The notes under the pieces: generated by a model | The model's database searches: none | What the model was told of the DNA's origin: nothing | Seen by the model: only the letters and a program-made list of their open reading frames with translations | NCBI GenBank assembly: GCA_021805805.1 | Contig: JAJZEB010000028.1 | Coordinates: 1 to 32,294, forward strand | Source: Pseudomonadota bacterium | Lineage (GTDB): Bacteria > Pseudomonadota > Gammaproteobacteria > Burkholderiales > Burkholderiaceae_C | Length of the DNA: 32,294 nucleotides | Direction: 5' to 3' | Program-made: the position numbers and the translations under genes | Shown here: piece by piece, positions 16,992 to 25,015 of the stretch | Layout: each line of letters opens with the position of its first letter | Position numbering within the stretch: position 1 is the stretch's first letter

Positions 16992-17751
16992 GATCGAGAA
17001 CGTCAGCAAGCGCTTCGGCGGGCTGCTCGCGGTCAGCGACGTCAGCACCCGCATCGCCGCTGGCCGGATCAATGCGATCATCGGCCCGAACGGCGCTGGC
17101 AAGACGACCTTCTTCAACCTGATCAGCGGAATGTACCGGCCGACGGCAGGCACCATCCGCCTGCGCGGCGAGGACGTGACCGGCCTGCCAGCCGACCGGA
17201 TGGCGCGACTCGGCGTCGCGCGCACGTTCCAGGCGACCGCGCTGTTCGAGCACGCAACCGTCCTCGACAACCTGATCGTCGGACACCGGCTGCGTACGCG
17301 CTCAGGCCTCTGGGACGTCCTGCTGCGCACGCGGCGATGTCGGGCGGAGGAGCGCCTGTGCCGCGAGAAGGCGCGTTGCGCGCTCGACTTCGTCGGCCTC
17401 GAGCACATCGAGGAGCGACGCGCCGGCGACATCACGCAGGAACAGCGCAAGCGCGTCGCGATCGCGCTCGCCCTCGCGACCGAACCCGAACTGCTGCTGC
17501 TCGACGAGCCGGCGGGCGGCGTCAACCCCGAGGAAACAGACGGGCTCGCCGCGCTGATCCGCAAGATCGCGAACCGCGGAATCACGGTCTGCCTCGTCGA
17601 GCACAAGATGCGCATGATCATGAGCCTTGCCGACAGGATCACGGTGCTCGACCACGGCGAGAAGATCGCCGAAGGCACTCCCGATGAGATCCGTACCGAA
17701 CGGGCGGTGATCGACGCCTATCTGGGGAGCGATCATGCTGACGTTCAGTGA
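16984..17751 (+). CDS. livG: ABC transporter ATP-binding protein LivG
   Basis: This 255-residue nucleotide-binding subunit has Walker A GPNGAGKTT near residue 35, Walker B LLLLDEPAGGVNPEE and a switch His in LVEHKMRMIM. The signature stretch reads DITQEQRKRVAIALAL, so the usual LSxGQ is replaced by ITQEQ; a modified signature ending in RKR is not rare in LivG-like proteins. The start ATG at 16984 lies inside the end of livM. The 3' end overlaps livF by 17 nt. Confidence 0.92.
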   Translation: MLEIENVSKRFGGLLAVSDVSTRIAAGRINAIIGPNGAGKTTFFNLISGMYRPTAGTIRLRGEDVTGLPADRMARLGVARTFQATALFEHATVLDNLIVGHRLRTRSGLWDVLLRTRRCRAEERLCREKARCALDFVGLEHIEERRAGDITQEQRKRVAIALALATEPELLLLDEPAGGVNPEETDGLAALIRKIANRGITVCLVEHKMRMIMSLADRITVLDHGEKIAEGTPDEIRTERAVIDAYLGSDHADVQ

Positions 17752-18442
17752 CGTGCGTCTCGAATACGGCAGCTTCCGCGCGCTGCACGGAATCAATCTG
17801 CACGCGAACGACGGCGAACTCGTCGTCCTGCTCGGCGCGAACGGGGCCGGGAAGAGCACGATATTCAACGCCGCGAGCGCGCTGCGCCGCATCAGCGGCG
17901 GGCACATCCTCCTGAAGGGTGCCGACCTCGCAAGCATGAAGCCGGCAGACGTCGTGCGCGCTGGCGTGATCCAGTGCCCCGAGGGCCGCAAGCTGTTCCC
18001 TGCGCTGTCGGTGCGGAAGAATCTGATCCTCGGCGCGTACATCCACCGCCGCGACAAGGCCGGCAATCGCAAGCGGCTCGACGAGGTGCTCGCATTGTTC
18101 CCCGCGCTCGGTGATCGGCTCGACGACGCGGCAGGCGCGCTTTCCGGCGGGCAGCAGCAGATGGTCGCGATCGGTCGCGCGCTGATGGGGCGGCCGCGCG
18201 TGCTGTTGCTCGACGAGCCGTCGCTCGGACTCGCGCCGCTCATCGTCAAGCAGATGTTCGAAGTCATCAAGGCGATCAACCGCTCCGGGACCACCGTGCT
18301 GCTGGCCGAACAGAACGCGCACGCCGCACTGCAGATCGCGCATCGCGCGTACGTCGTCGAAAGCGGGCGCATCGTCCTCGAAGGCACCTACGAAAGCCTG
18401 TCCGGAAACGAGGCGATGCGACGCGCGTACGTCGGCGGCTGA
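17735..18442 (+). CDS. livF: ABC transporter ATP-binding protein LivF
   Basis: This 235-residue nucleotide-binding subunit has Walker A GANGAGKST, canonical signature LSGGQQQM, Walker B VLLLDEPSLGLAP and the LivF-typical QCPEGRKLFPALSVRKNL segment. It starts within the end of livG and is followed after 66 bp by the binding-protein gene. It pairs with LivG to drive the LivH/LivM channel. Confidence 0.94.
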   Translation: MLTFSDVRLEYGSFRALHGINLHANDGELVVLLGANGAGKSTIFNAASALRRISGGHILLKGADLASMKPADVVRAGVIQCPEGRKLFPALSVRKNLILGAYIHRRDKAGNRKRLDEVLALFPALGDRLDDAAGALSGGQQQMVAIGRALMGRPRVLLLDEPSLGLAPLIVKQMFEVIKAINRSGTTVLLAEQNAHAALQIAHRAYVVESGRIVLEGTYESLSGNEAMRRAYVGG

Positions 18443-18508
18443 CCCGCGGCTGACCCAATACCCGGGCCGCGGCCGGCGTTACCGCGGGAACTTCCAAGGA
18501 GGATCAGT

Positions 18509-19672
18509 ATGTCGACGAAGAAATTGACCTTGTCACTCGTTGCCGCGCTCGTCGCGGCCGCTCCGGCGCTGGCTCAGGAAACCGTGAACATCGGCTATTC
18601 GGGACCGCTCAGCGGCGGTGCCGCGCAGTACGGCGAAGCCGTGCTCGAGGGCATGCAGATGGCTGCCGCCGATCTCAATCGGGCCGGGTTCGACATCGCC
18701 GGCAAGAAGGTCCGGTTCCACATCGTCGCCCTCGACGACCAGTACAACCCGAGCGAAACCGCGATCAACGTGCGCCGCCTGGTTCAGGAAGACGGTACAG
18801 CCGTGATCCTGTGCCCGCATTCGGGCGGCGACTACGCGATCCAGATGACCAACCGGTCGCAGAACCTGCTGCTGCTCGCTTACACGAGCGTGCCGCAGAT
18901 CACGGCACGACGCAATCCGCTGACGATCCGCATTCCGCCGAAATTCACGCTGTACATGGCTCCGTTCATCCATTACGAAATGGCGCATTACGGCAAGGCG
19001 GTCGCGATCGCGAACACCAACACCGATTACGGCAACGCCTGGGCGAATGCGTTCGAGCCGGCCTGGAAGGCGGCGGGCGGCACGATCGTCTCCGACACCC
19101 AGATGTCGTACAACAGCGCGGCCGACTTCTACAGCAGCGTGAGCCGCGCGATCGCGGCGAAGCCCGATGTGATGTTCGTCGGCGGCCCGTCGCAGCCGAC
19201 CGGCCTGGTCGTCAAGCAGGCGCGCGAACTCGGCTTCAAGGGCGGCTTCATCGTGATGGATCAGGCGAAGTTGGACGAAGTCGCGAAGGCTGCTGGCGGC
19301 GACCAAGCGCTCGACGGCGCAATCGGCGTCATGCCGCTCGTCGACGATCAGACGCCGGCCGCGAAATCGTTCGTTGCACGGTTCCGCAAGACGCATGACG
19401 GCCGCACTCCGTCGCAAGAGGAAGCTCTGAACTATACGGCGGTCTGGGCGACTGCCTATGCGATGAAGATCGCCGGCACGACGACCGATGGCAAGGCGAT
19501 CCGCAGTGCCTTCGGTCAGGCGCTGAAGTCGTTGCCGCCGCAGGACGACCCGGACGACCTGACCGGAGTCGACGCGGAAGGAGGCGCGACGATGGGCAAG
19601 ATCCCGCTTGCCGTCGTCGAGAACGGCCGGATCGAGCCGTACGCCGACGTCGAGCAAACCGCCGCGAAATAA
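18509..19672 (+). CDS. Periplasmic substrate-binding protein of the Liv-type transporter
   Basis: This 387-residue type I periplasmic binding protein (LivK/ANF-receptor family) starts with a signal peptide, MSTKKLTLSLVAALVAAAPA, with likely cleavage after ALA at about residue 22. The mature start ETVNIGYSGPLSGGAAQYGE is typical. An excellent ribosome site AAGGAGG precedes the ATG. Placement at the end of livHMGF identifies it as the receptor of this importer. The ligand cannot be read from the sequence; the shared operator with beta-oxidation operons suggests the acid they degrade. Confidence 0.92.
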   Translation: MSTKKLTLSLVAALVAAAPALAQETVNIGYSGPLSGGAAQYGEAVLEGMQMAAADLNRAGFDIAGKKVRFHIVALDDQYNPSETAINVRRLVQEDGTAVILCPHSGGDYAIQMTNRSQNLLLLAYTSVPQITARRNPLTIRIPPKFTLYMAPFIHYEMAHYGKAVAIANTNTDYGNAWANAFEPAWKAAGGTIVSDTQMSYNSAADFYSSVSRAIAAKPDVMFVGGPSQPTGLVVKQARELGFKGGFIVMDQAKLDEVAKAAGGDQALDGAIGVMPLVDDQTPAAKSFVARFRKTHDGRTPSQEEALNYTAVWATAYAMKIAGTTTDGKAIRSAFGQALKSLPPQDDPDDLTGVDAEGGATMGKIPLAVVENGRIEPYADVEQTAAK

Positions 19673-19724
19673 TGCAGCGCGGCGGGCATCGAGCGTCTCG
19701 ATGATCTGGCGGTAGACCTCGGCG

Positions 19725-20705
19725 TCAGCCGCGCGGCAAGACCACGATCTTGCCCATCGCCCGGCGTTCCGCCAGACGCGCGATGGCGTCGGCCGCGCCG
19801 GCCAGGGGCACCTGCTCGGTCACCGGCGGCTTCACCTTGCCTGCCTTGAACCAGCCAGCGAGCTGCTGCAGGTCGGCCAACAGCTGCCTGGGTTCCCGGG
19901 CCATGGCCGCGCCCCAGAACACGCCCAGGATGGCCCGTTCCTTGAGCAGGGCGAGGTTCAGCGGCAACTTGGGAATCTCGCCCGCCGCAAAGCCCACGAC
20001 CAGATAGCGCCCGCGCCACGCCGTGGCGCGCAGGGCCGGTTCGGCGTACTGGCCGCCGACCGCGTCGTAGACCACATCGACCCCATTGCCATCGGTCAGG
20101 CGCTCCACCTCGCGGCGCCATTCGGGTTGGGTGTAGTCGACGGTCTCGTCGGCACCGGCCCGCCTGGCCAGCGCGCGCTTCTCGTCGCTCGAGGCCGCCG
20201 CGATCACGCGCGCGCCGAGCGTCTTGGCGATCTCGATCGCAGCGATGCCCACCCCGCCGGCGGCACCGAGGACCAGAAGGGTCTCGCCGGCACGCAGTCG
20301 GCCGATGGTCTGCAGTGCGTGCAGCGAGGTGCCATAGACCAGCACGAAAGAAGCCCCGGCCGCGTAGTCCATGCCGTCGGGCAAGGGAATGACCCTCGAC
20401 GCATCGACCGCGGCCTGTTCGGCGAACGCGCCGGTGCCGGTCGAGCAGGCCACGCGGTCGCCGACCTTCACATGCGCCACGCCATCGCCGACGGCACAGA
20501 CGACGCCGGCCAGTTCGGCGCCGGGCGTGAATGGCAGCGGCGGCTTGACCTGGTAGAGGCCTTGCACCATGAGGGCGTCCGGGAAATTGATCGAGGCGGC
20601 GTGCACGTCCACCAGCACCTGGCCGGCGGATGGCACAGGCGCGGGTATGTCTTCGACACGCAGCGCGTCGATGGGGCCAAAGGCGTTGCAGCGCAGGGCT
20701 TTCAT
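19725..20705 (-). CDS. NADPH:quinone oxidoreductase family protein (zinc-free MDR)
   Basis: This 326-residue medium-chain reductase of the QOR type has an N-terminal GroES-like domain (ASINFPDALMVQGLYQVKPP), a nucleotide motif GAAGGVG, and no structural zinc cysteines. It would reduce quinones or activated enones with NADPH. The ATG at 20705 has AGGAGACC upstream. It is the last gene of the operon that begins at 27103 and is convergent with the liv operon. In this setting it could act on an enoyl intermediate, which is inference. Confidence 0.9.
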   Translation of the reverse strand: MKALRCNAFGPIDALRVEDIPAPVPSAGQVLVDVHAASINFPDALMVQGLYQVKPPLPFTPGAELAGVVCAVGDGVAHVKVGDRVACSTGTGAFAEQAAVDASRVIPLPDGMDYAAGASFVLVYGTSLHALQTIGRLRAGETLLVLGAAGGVGIAAIEIAKTLGARVIAAASSDEKRALARRAGADETVDYTQPEWRREVERLTDGNGVDVVYDAVGGQYAEPALRATAWRGRYLVVGFAAGEIPKLPLNLALLKERAILGVFWGAAMAREPRQLLADLQQLAGWFKAGKVKPPVTEQVPLAGAADAIARLAERRAMGKIVVLPRG

Positions 20706-20757
20706 GGGGCAGGTCTCCTGGAAATGGGGCGAAGCGGATGGGGTCAGTCGAACACGA

Positions 20758-22458
20758 TCATGTCGCTTGTCCTGACTGGTCCTGCTGGTTCTGGCGCTGC
20801 TGCAACTGGCGCCACATGATCTTGCCGGCGCCCGACTTGGGCAGGGACTCGGCGAATTCGACGATGCGCGGACTCTTGTACGCCGCCATGCGATCATGCG
20901 CCCAATCGGCGATCTCCTGCTCGTGCACCTGCCCTCGGTGTTCCGGCCGCAGCACGACCACGGCCTTCACGGTCTCACCGCGTTTTGCGTCGAGTGCGCC
21001 GATGACGCAGACCTCCAGGATGGCCGGATGCTGGTGCATGAGGGCTTCCACCTCGGCAGGCCAGACTTTGTAGCCCGACGCGTTGATCATGCGTTTGAGG
21101 CGGTCGATCATGAAAAAATACCCGTCCTCGTCGACGCGTGCGAGGTCGCCGGTGCGCAGGAAGCGCAGGCCGTCGATCTCGATGAAGGCCTCGGCCGTGG
21201 CCTTCTCGTTGCGCCAGTAGCCGCGCATCACCTGCGGCGCGCGAACCACGAGCTCGCCGGTCCGACCCTGCGGCAGTTCCTGCAGGCTTGCCGCATCGAC
21301 GATGCGCGCGTCGACGCCGAACACCGGAATGCCCAGGCATTGCGGTTTGGGGCGTTGCGGCGGGTTGATGTGGGTGGCGGCCATGGTCTCGGACATGCCG
21401 TAGCCTTCCACATAGTCGAGCCCCAGCAGGTCCCTGAGCTTCTCGGCCACCGCCGCCGGCATGGCGGCACCGCCGCCGCGGATGCGGCGCAGCTGCGAGA
21501 GATCGTAGTCGCCGATTCGCGGATTCGCCAGGAAATCCACCACCATGGTGCTGATGGCCTGCCAGCCGGTGATTCCGTGGCGCTGCATCAGCGCGGCGGC
21601 TTTCTCGCGGTCCCAGCGCGACATGACCACGGTGGTTCCGCCCACGAACAGCGGCCCGTTCATTCCGCCGGCCATGCCGGTGACGTGGAAGAAGGGCAGC
21701 ACCGAGAGCACGACCGAGTCCTGGTTCCACGCGAACCACTGCATGCCTCCGATGGCGGTGCACTGCGCGCTGCGGTGCGTGTGCATGCAGCCCTTGGGGT
21801 GGTCGGTGGTGCCGGAGGTGTACGGCATCACGCACAGATCGTCGGGGCCGGCGGTGTGCGGGCCCGGTGCGTGGTTCGCGGCCAGTGCGTCCGACCATGC
21901 GTGCAGGCCGGCGCCGTGCATGCGCTGGCGCGGCGCGGTCACGAAAGCGGGCAGTCGCAGGTCGGTGGCGGTGTGCAGGTAGTCGCTGTAGGTGGCGACC
22001 ACCAGATGGTCGAGCGCGTCGGCAAGCGGAGCGCCGTGGGCGCTGTGGTGGGGTCTCAGCTCCGCCAGCAGGTCCTGCGCGGTGATGGCCACGCGCGCGC
22101 CGGTGTCGGCCACGTAGTGCCCCAGCTCCCCGGCCAGGTTCATCGGATTGACGGGCACCACCACCGCGTTGGCGCGCAGGATCGCGTAATAGCCGATCAT
22201 CCATTGCGGGCTGTTCTGCAGGTACAGCAGGACACGGTCGCCGGCGCGTACGCCGCAGACGTGTTGCAGGTGGCCGGCCAGGCGCTCGGCCTCGTCGCGA
22301 AAGCGGGCGAAACTCAGCGGCGAGTCGTAGTAGACGATGAACGGCTTGTCGGGATAGCGCCAGGCGGAGACCTCGGCGTTGAACCACAGGCTGGTTTCGG
22401 GCAGCGTCAGTTGCCGGGGCAGGCTCGGCGGCCAGTGGCCGTGGGCGGACATGTTCAT
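20758..22458 (-). CDS. AMP-forming acyl-CoA ligase
   Basis: This 566-residue member of the ANL adenylating superfamily activates a carboxylic acid with ATP and CoA. The P-loop motif is [11 protein letters not shown] (213-223), the mid motif is GYGMSET, the hinge region is [20 protein letters not shown], and the catalytic lysine is Lys546 in SGAGK. The ATG at 22458 overlaps the TGA of the acyl-CoA dehydrogenase remnant. The same frame is open back to 22590, across that remnant, so a 44-residue N-terminal extension is possible. In a pim-type pathway this would be the entry step; LvaE of levulinate catabolism is an alternative analogue. Confidence 0.92.
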   Translation of the reverse strand: MNMSAHGHWPPSLPRQLTLPETSLWFNAEVSAWRYPDKPFIVYYDSPLSFARFRDEAERLAGHLQHVCGVRAGDRVLLYLQNSPQWMIGYYAILRANAVVVPVNPMNLAGELGHYVADTGARVAITAQDLLAELRPHHSAHGAPLADALDHLVVATYSDYLHTATDLRLPAFVTAPRQRMHGAGLHAWSDALAANHAPGPHTAGPDDLCVMPYTSGTTDHPKGCMHTHRSAQCTAIGGMQWFAWNQDSVVLSVLPFFHVTGMAGGMNGPLFVGGTTVVMSRWDREKAAALMQRHGITGWQAISTMVVDFLANPRIGDYDLSQLRRIRGGGAAMPAAVAEKLRDLLGLDYVEGYGMSETMAATHINPPQRPKPQCLGIPVFGVDARIVDAASLQELPQGRTGELVVRAPQVMRGYWRNEKATAEAFIEIDGLRFLRTGDLARVDEDGYFFMIDRLKRMINASGYKVWPAEVEALMHQHPAILEVCVIGALDAKRGETVKAVVVLRPEHRGQVHEQEIADWAHDRMAAYKSPRIVEFAESLPKSGAGKIMWRQLQQRQNQQDQSGQAT

Positions 22459-22590
22459 TTCCGCCGCGCCAGCAGCGGCTTGAGCCAGCGCTCCTGCTGC
22501 GCGGGCGTTCCGTAACGCGCGATGGTTTCCATGTTGCCGGTGTCGGGCGCCGAGCAGTTGAAGGGATCGGAGCCGATGTTCGAAATCCAT
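22455..22590 (-). pseudogene. Remnant of an ACAD10/11-type acyl-CoA dehydrogenase
   Basis: The minus strand encodes [20 protein letters not shown], then [13 protein letters not shown], and stops after RRK. The [12 protein letters not shown] segment is diagnostic of the ACAD10/ACAD11 clade, where about 300 further residues with the catalytic and FAD sites should follow. An ATG at 22590 begins MDFEH, like the start of such enzymes, but in another frame, so sequence between the N-terminus and this internal segment is also lost. About 30 homologous residues remain of a protein of about 400. It sits directly after the APH-family kinase gene, where an intact copy is expected. Confidence 0.8.
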
Positions 22591-22618
22591 TGGGAGCTCG
22601 GCAAGGTGGACAAGGAGG

Positions 22619-23692
22619 TCAGAGGCTGCTGGCCAGCGCCCAGGCCTGTTCGGCCAGCGGGCGGGCGCGTCTGCCCGTTTCCACAGCGCTCGCGTTGGAG
22701 GCGTTGCCCAGCTGGGCGCGCCTGGCGATGCCCTGCAGGATGCCGACCAGGCGGAACATGCTGAACACCATGTAGTAGTTCCAGTCGCGTGCCGGAACGG
22801 CCGCGCTGCGCCCGGTGCGCGCGAGGTGGCGTGCCAGGTAGCTCGCTTCGCCTGGAATGCCCAGGGCCGCGATGTCCACGCCCGCCAGCCCGCGCAAGGA
22901 CGCGGGCATGCGCCAGGTCAGGCAGTGGTAGGCAAGGTCCACCAACGGGTCGCCCAGGGTCGAGAGCTCCCAGTCGAGAACGGCCAGGATGCGCGGTTCG
23001 GTTGGGTGGAAGATCACGTTGTCGATCCGGTAGTCGCCGTGCACGATGCAGGTCTCGCCGTCGGCCGGCATGTGCCGCGGCAACCATTGCATCAGCCGGT
23101 CGGCAGCCTCGATGGGCTCGGTTTCGGCAGCCTTGTACTGCCGCGTCCAGCGCGCCACCTGGCGCTCCAGGTAGGCTCCGGGGCGGCCATAGTCGGACAG
23201 CCCAACCGCGGCCGGTCTGACCTGGTGCAGGGCGGCGAGCACGCGGTTGAGCTCGTCGAAGATCGCGCCGCGTTCAGCCGGTGTCATGCCGGGCAGGGTC
23301 GGGTCCCAGAAGATACGGCCTTCGACATGGTCCATGACGTAGAAGGCCGATCCGATGACTGCGGGGTCTTCGCACAGGGCGTGCACCCTCGCCACCGGAA
23401 CTTCGGTTCCGGCCAGCTCCCGGATGACGCGGTATTCGCGATCCACCGCGTGTGCCGACGGCAACAGCTCGCCCATCGGCTTGCGTCGCAGCACGTAATG
23501 TCGATCGCCGCACGTCAGCAGAAAGGTCGGGTTGGATTGCCCTCCCTTGAATTGCATCACGCTCAGGGGACCGCTGAAGCCCGGCACGTGGCCCTGCATC
23601 CAGGCGGCCAGGCTGGCTTCGTCGAAGCGGTGCACCGGGCTTGGCGGCTGTGTGCCGGCGAACTGCCCCTGCGGCGATGGGCTGGCGCGCAT
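22619..23692 (-). CDS. APH-family kinase, ACAD10/11-domain or LvaA type
   Basis: This 357-residue protein has an aminoglycoside-phosphotransferase-like fold. It contains [10 protein letters not shown] (48-57), VLRRKP near 67-72, the catalytic loop HGDYRIDN (218-225) and the metal-binding Asp240 ([12 protein letters not shown]). This is the subfamily fused to acyl-CoA dehydrogenase in mammalian ACAD10/11 and free-standing as LvaA in Pseudomonas levulinate catabolism, where it phosphorylates 4-hydroxyacyl-CoA so that a dehydrogenase-like partner can remove phosphate. The partner here is only a remnant. The gene looks intact. It is not expected to confer aminoglycoside resistance. Confidence 0.88.
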   Translation of the reverse strand: MRASPSPQGQFAGTQPPSPVHRFDEASLAAWMQGHVPGFSGPLSVMQFKGGQSNPTFLLTCGDRHYVLRRKPMGELLPSAHAVDREYRVIRELAGTEVPVARVHALCEDPAVIGSAFYVMDHVEGRIFWDPTLPGMTPAERGAIFDELNRVLAALHQVRPAAVGLSDYGRPGAYLERQVARWTRQYKAAETEPIEAADRLMQWLPRHMPADGETCIVHGDYRIDNVIFHPTEPRILAVLDWELSTLGDPLVDLAYHCLTWRMPASLRGLAGVDIAALGIPGEASYLARHLARTGRSAAVPARDWNYYMVFSMFRLVGILQGIARRAQLGNASNASAVETGRRARPLAEQAWALASSL

Positions 23693-23698
23693 GGCAGC

Positions 23699-23809
23699 TC
23701 AGATGGCCGACGCCCCGCCATCGATCGCGATGAACTGGCCGGTCACGTGGCGCGAGGCCTCGCTGGCGAGGAACACCACCGTGCCCATCAGGTCTTCGTC
23801 GCCGTTCAT
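23699..23809 (-). pseudogene. C-terminal remnant of a short-chain dehydrogenase
   Basis: The 36 codons begin MNGDEDLMGTVVFLASEASR and continue HVTGQFIAIDGGASAI, the standard C-terminal end of classical SDRs. The Rossmann fold, catalytic Tyr/Lys and everything before are missing. The fragment starts two bases after the thiolase stop and ends 6 bases before the kinase start, as expected from an internal deletion in an operon gene. It could still be translated, but not as an active enzyme. Confidence 0.85.
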
Positions 23810-23811
23810 GG

Positions 23812-24990
23812 TCAGCACAGCTCGAACAGACCGGCAGCGCCCTGGCCGCCGCCGATGCACATGGTCACCACCACGTATTTCGCGCCACGGCGCCTGCCCT
23901 CGATCAGCGCATGGCCGACCAGGCGCGCTCCCGAGACGCCGTAGGGATGGCCGACGGCGATGGCGCCACCGTTGACGTTGAGCAGCTCGTCCGGGATTCC
24001 CAGTCTGTCGCGGCTGTAGATCACCTGGCAGGCAAAGGCCTCGTTGAGTTCCCAAAGGCCGATGTCCTCGACTTTCAGGCCCGCGCGCTGCAGCAGGCGC
24101 GGCACCGCGAACACCGGGCCGATACCCATTTCATCGGGCTCGCAGCCGGCCACCGCGAAGCCGCGGAAGATGCCCAGGGGCTGCAGGCCCAGCTGTTCTG
24201 CACGCTTGCCGTTCATCACCACGCAGGCCGATGCGCCGTCGGAGAACTGGCTCGCATTGCCGGCCGTGATCACTCCGCCGGGAAGCGCCGGGCGGATGCT
24301 CTGCACGCCTTCGATCGTGGTGTCCGCACGAATGCCTTCGTCCGCATCGATGGTGACTTCGCGGGTGGTGATGCGACCGCTGGCCTTGTCCATCACGCCC
24401 ATGACGGTGGTCATGGGAACGATCTCGTCCTTGAACCTGCCGGCAGCCTGCGCGGCGGCTGCGCGCCGCTGGCTGCGCACGCCGTACTCGTCCTGCGCCA
24501 GCCTGGAGATGCTGTAGCGCTGGGCGACGGTCTCGGCTGTCTGCAGCATGCTCCAGTACAGCTCGGGTTTGTGCTCGACCAGCCAGGGGTCGCGGCGCAT
24601 ATGGGCGTTCGACTCGTTCTGCACACAGCTGATGCTCTCCACGCCACCGGCGACGATCGCCGGCACGCCCTCGACCATCACGCGCTGCGCGGCCATGGCG
24701 ATGGTCTGCAGGCCTGACGAGCAGAAGCGATTCACGGTCATGCCGGCAACCGTCACCGGAAGCCCGGCCCGCAATGCAATGGCGCGGGCGATGTTGCCGC
24801 CGGTGGTGCCTTCGCCGAAGGTGCCGCCCATGATGCAGTCCTCGATTTCGCCGGGGTCGATACCCGAGCGCTGAACCGCGTGCCGCACGGCGTGGCCTCC
24901 CAGCGTGGCGCCATAGGTCATGTTGAAAGCGCCCTTCCAGCTCTTGGCCAGTCCGGTGCGCGCGGTGGAAACGATCACGGCGTCGATCAT
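23812..24990 (-). CDS. Acetyl-CoA acetyltransferase / 3-ketoacyl-CoA thiolase
   Basis: This 392-residue thiolase has catalytic Cys90 (NRFCSSGLQ), His348 (GHPYG) and Cys378 ([11 protein letters not shown]), at nearly the same positions as in the Zoogloea enzyme. It cleaves 3-ketoacyl-CoA at the end of beta-oxidation (PimB-like role in context). The ATG at 24990 has GGAG upstream within GAGGAGC. It follows the hydratase/dehydrogenase gene by 25 nt. Confidence 0.94.
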   Translation of the reverse strand: MIDAVIVSTARTGLAKSWKGAFNMTYGATLGGHAVRHAVQRSGIDPGEIEDCIMGGTFGEGTTGGNIARAIALRAGLPVTVAGMTVNRFCSSGLQTIAMAAQRVMVEGVPAIVAGGVESISCVQNESNAHMRRDPWLVEHKPELYWSMLQTAETVAQRYSISRLAQDEYGVRSQRRAAAAQAAGRFKDEIVPMTTVMGVMDKASGRITTREVTIDADEGIRADTTIEGVQSIRPALPGGVITAGNASQFSDGASACVVMNGKRAEQLGLQPLGIFRGFAVAGCEPDEMGIGPVFAVPRLLQRAGLKVEDIGLWELNEAFACQVIYSRDRLGIPDELLNVNGGAIAVGHPYGVSGARLVGHALIEGRRRGAKYVVVTMCIGGGQGAAGLFELC

Positions 24991-25015
24991 GAAATGCTCC
25001 TCGGGGTTCTGGATG

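Noticed and set aside
22619-23692. Aminoglycoside resistance gene
   Set aside because: The fold is shared, but the sequence belongs to the ACAD10/11-LvaA type group and the context is acyl-CoA metabolism.
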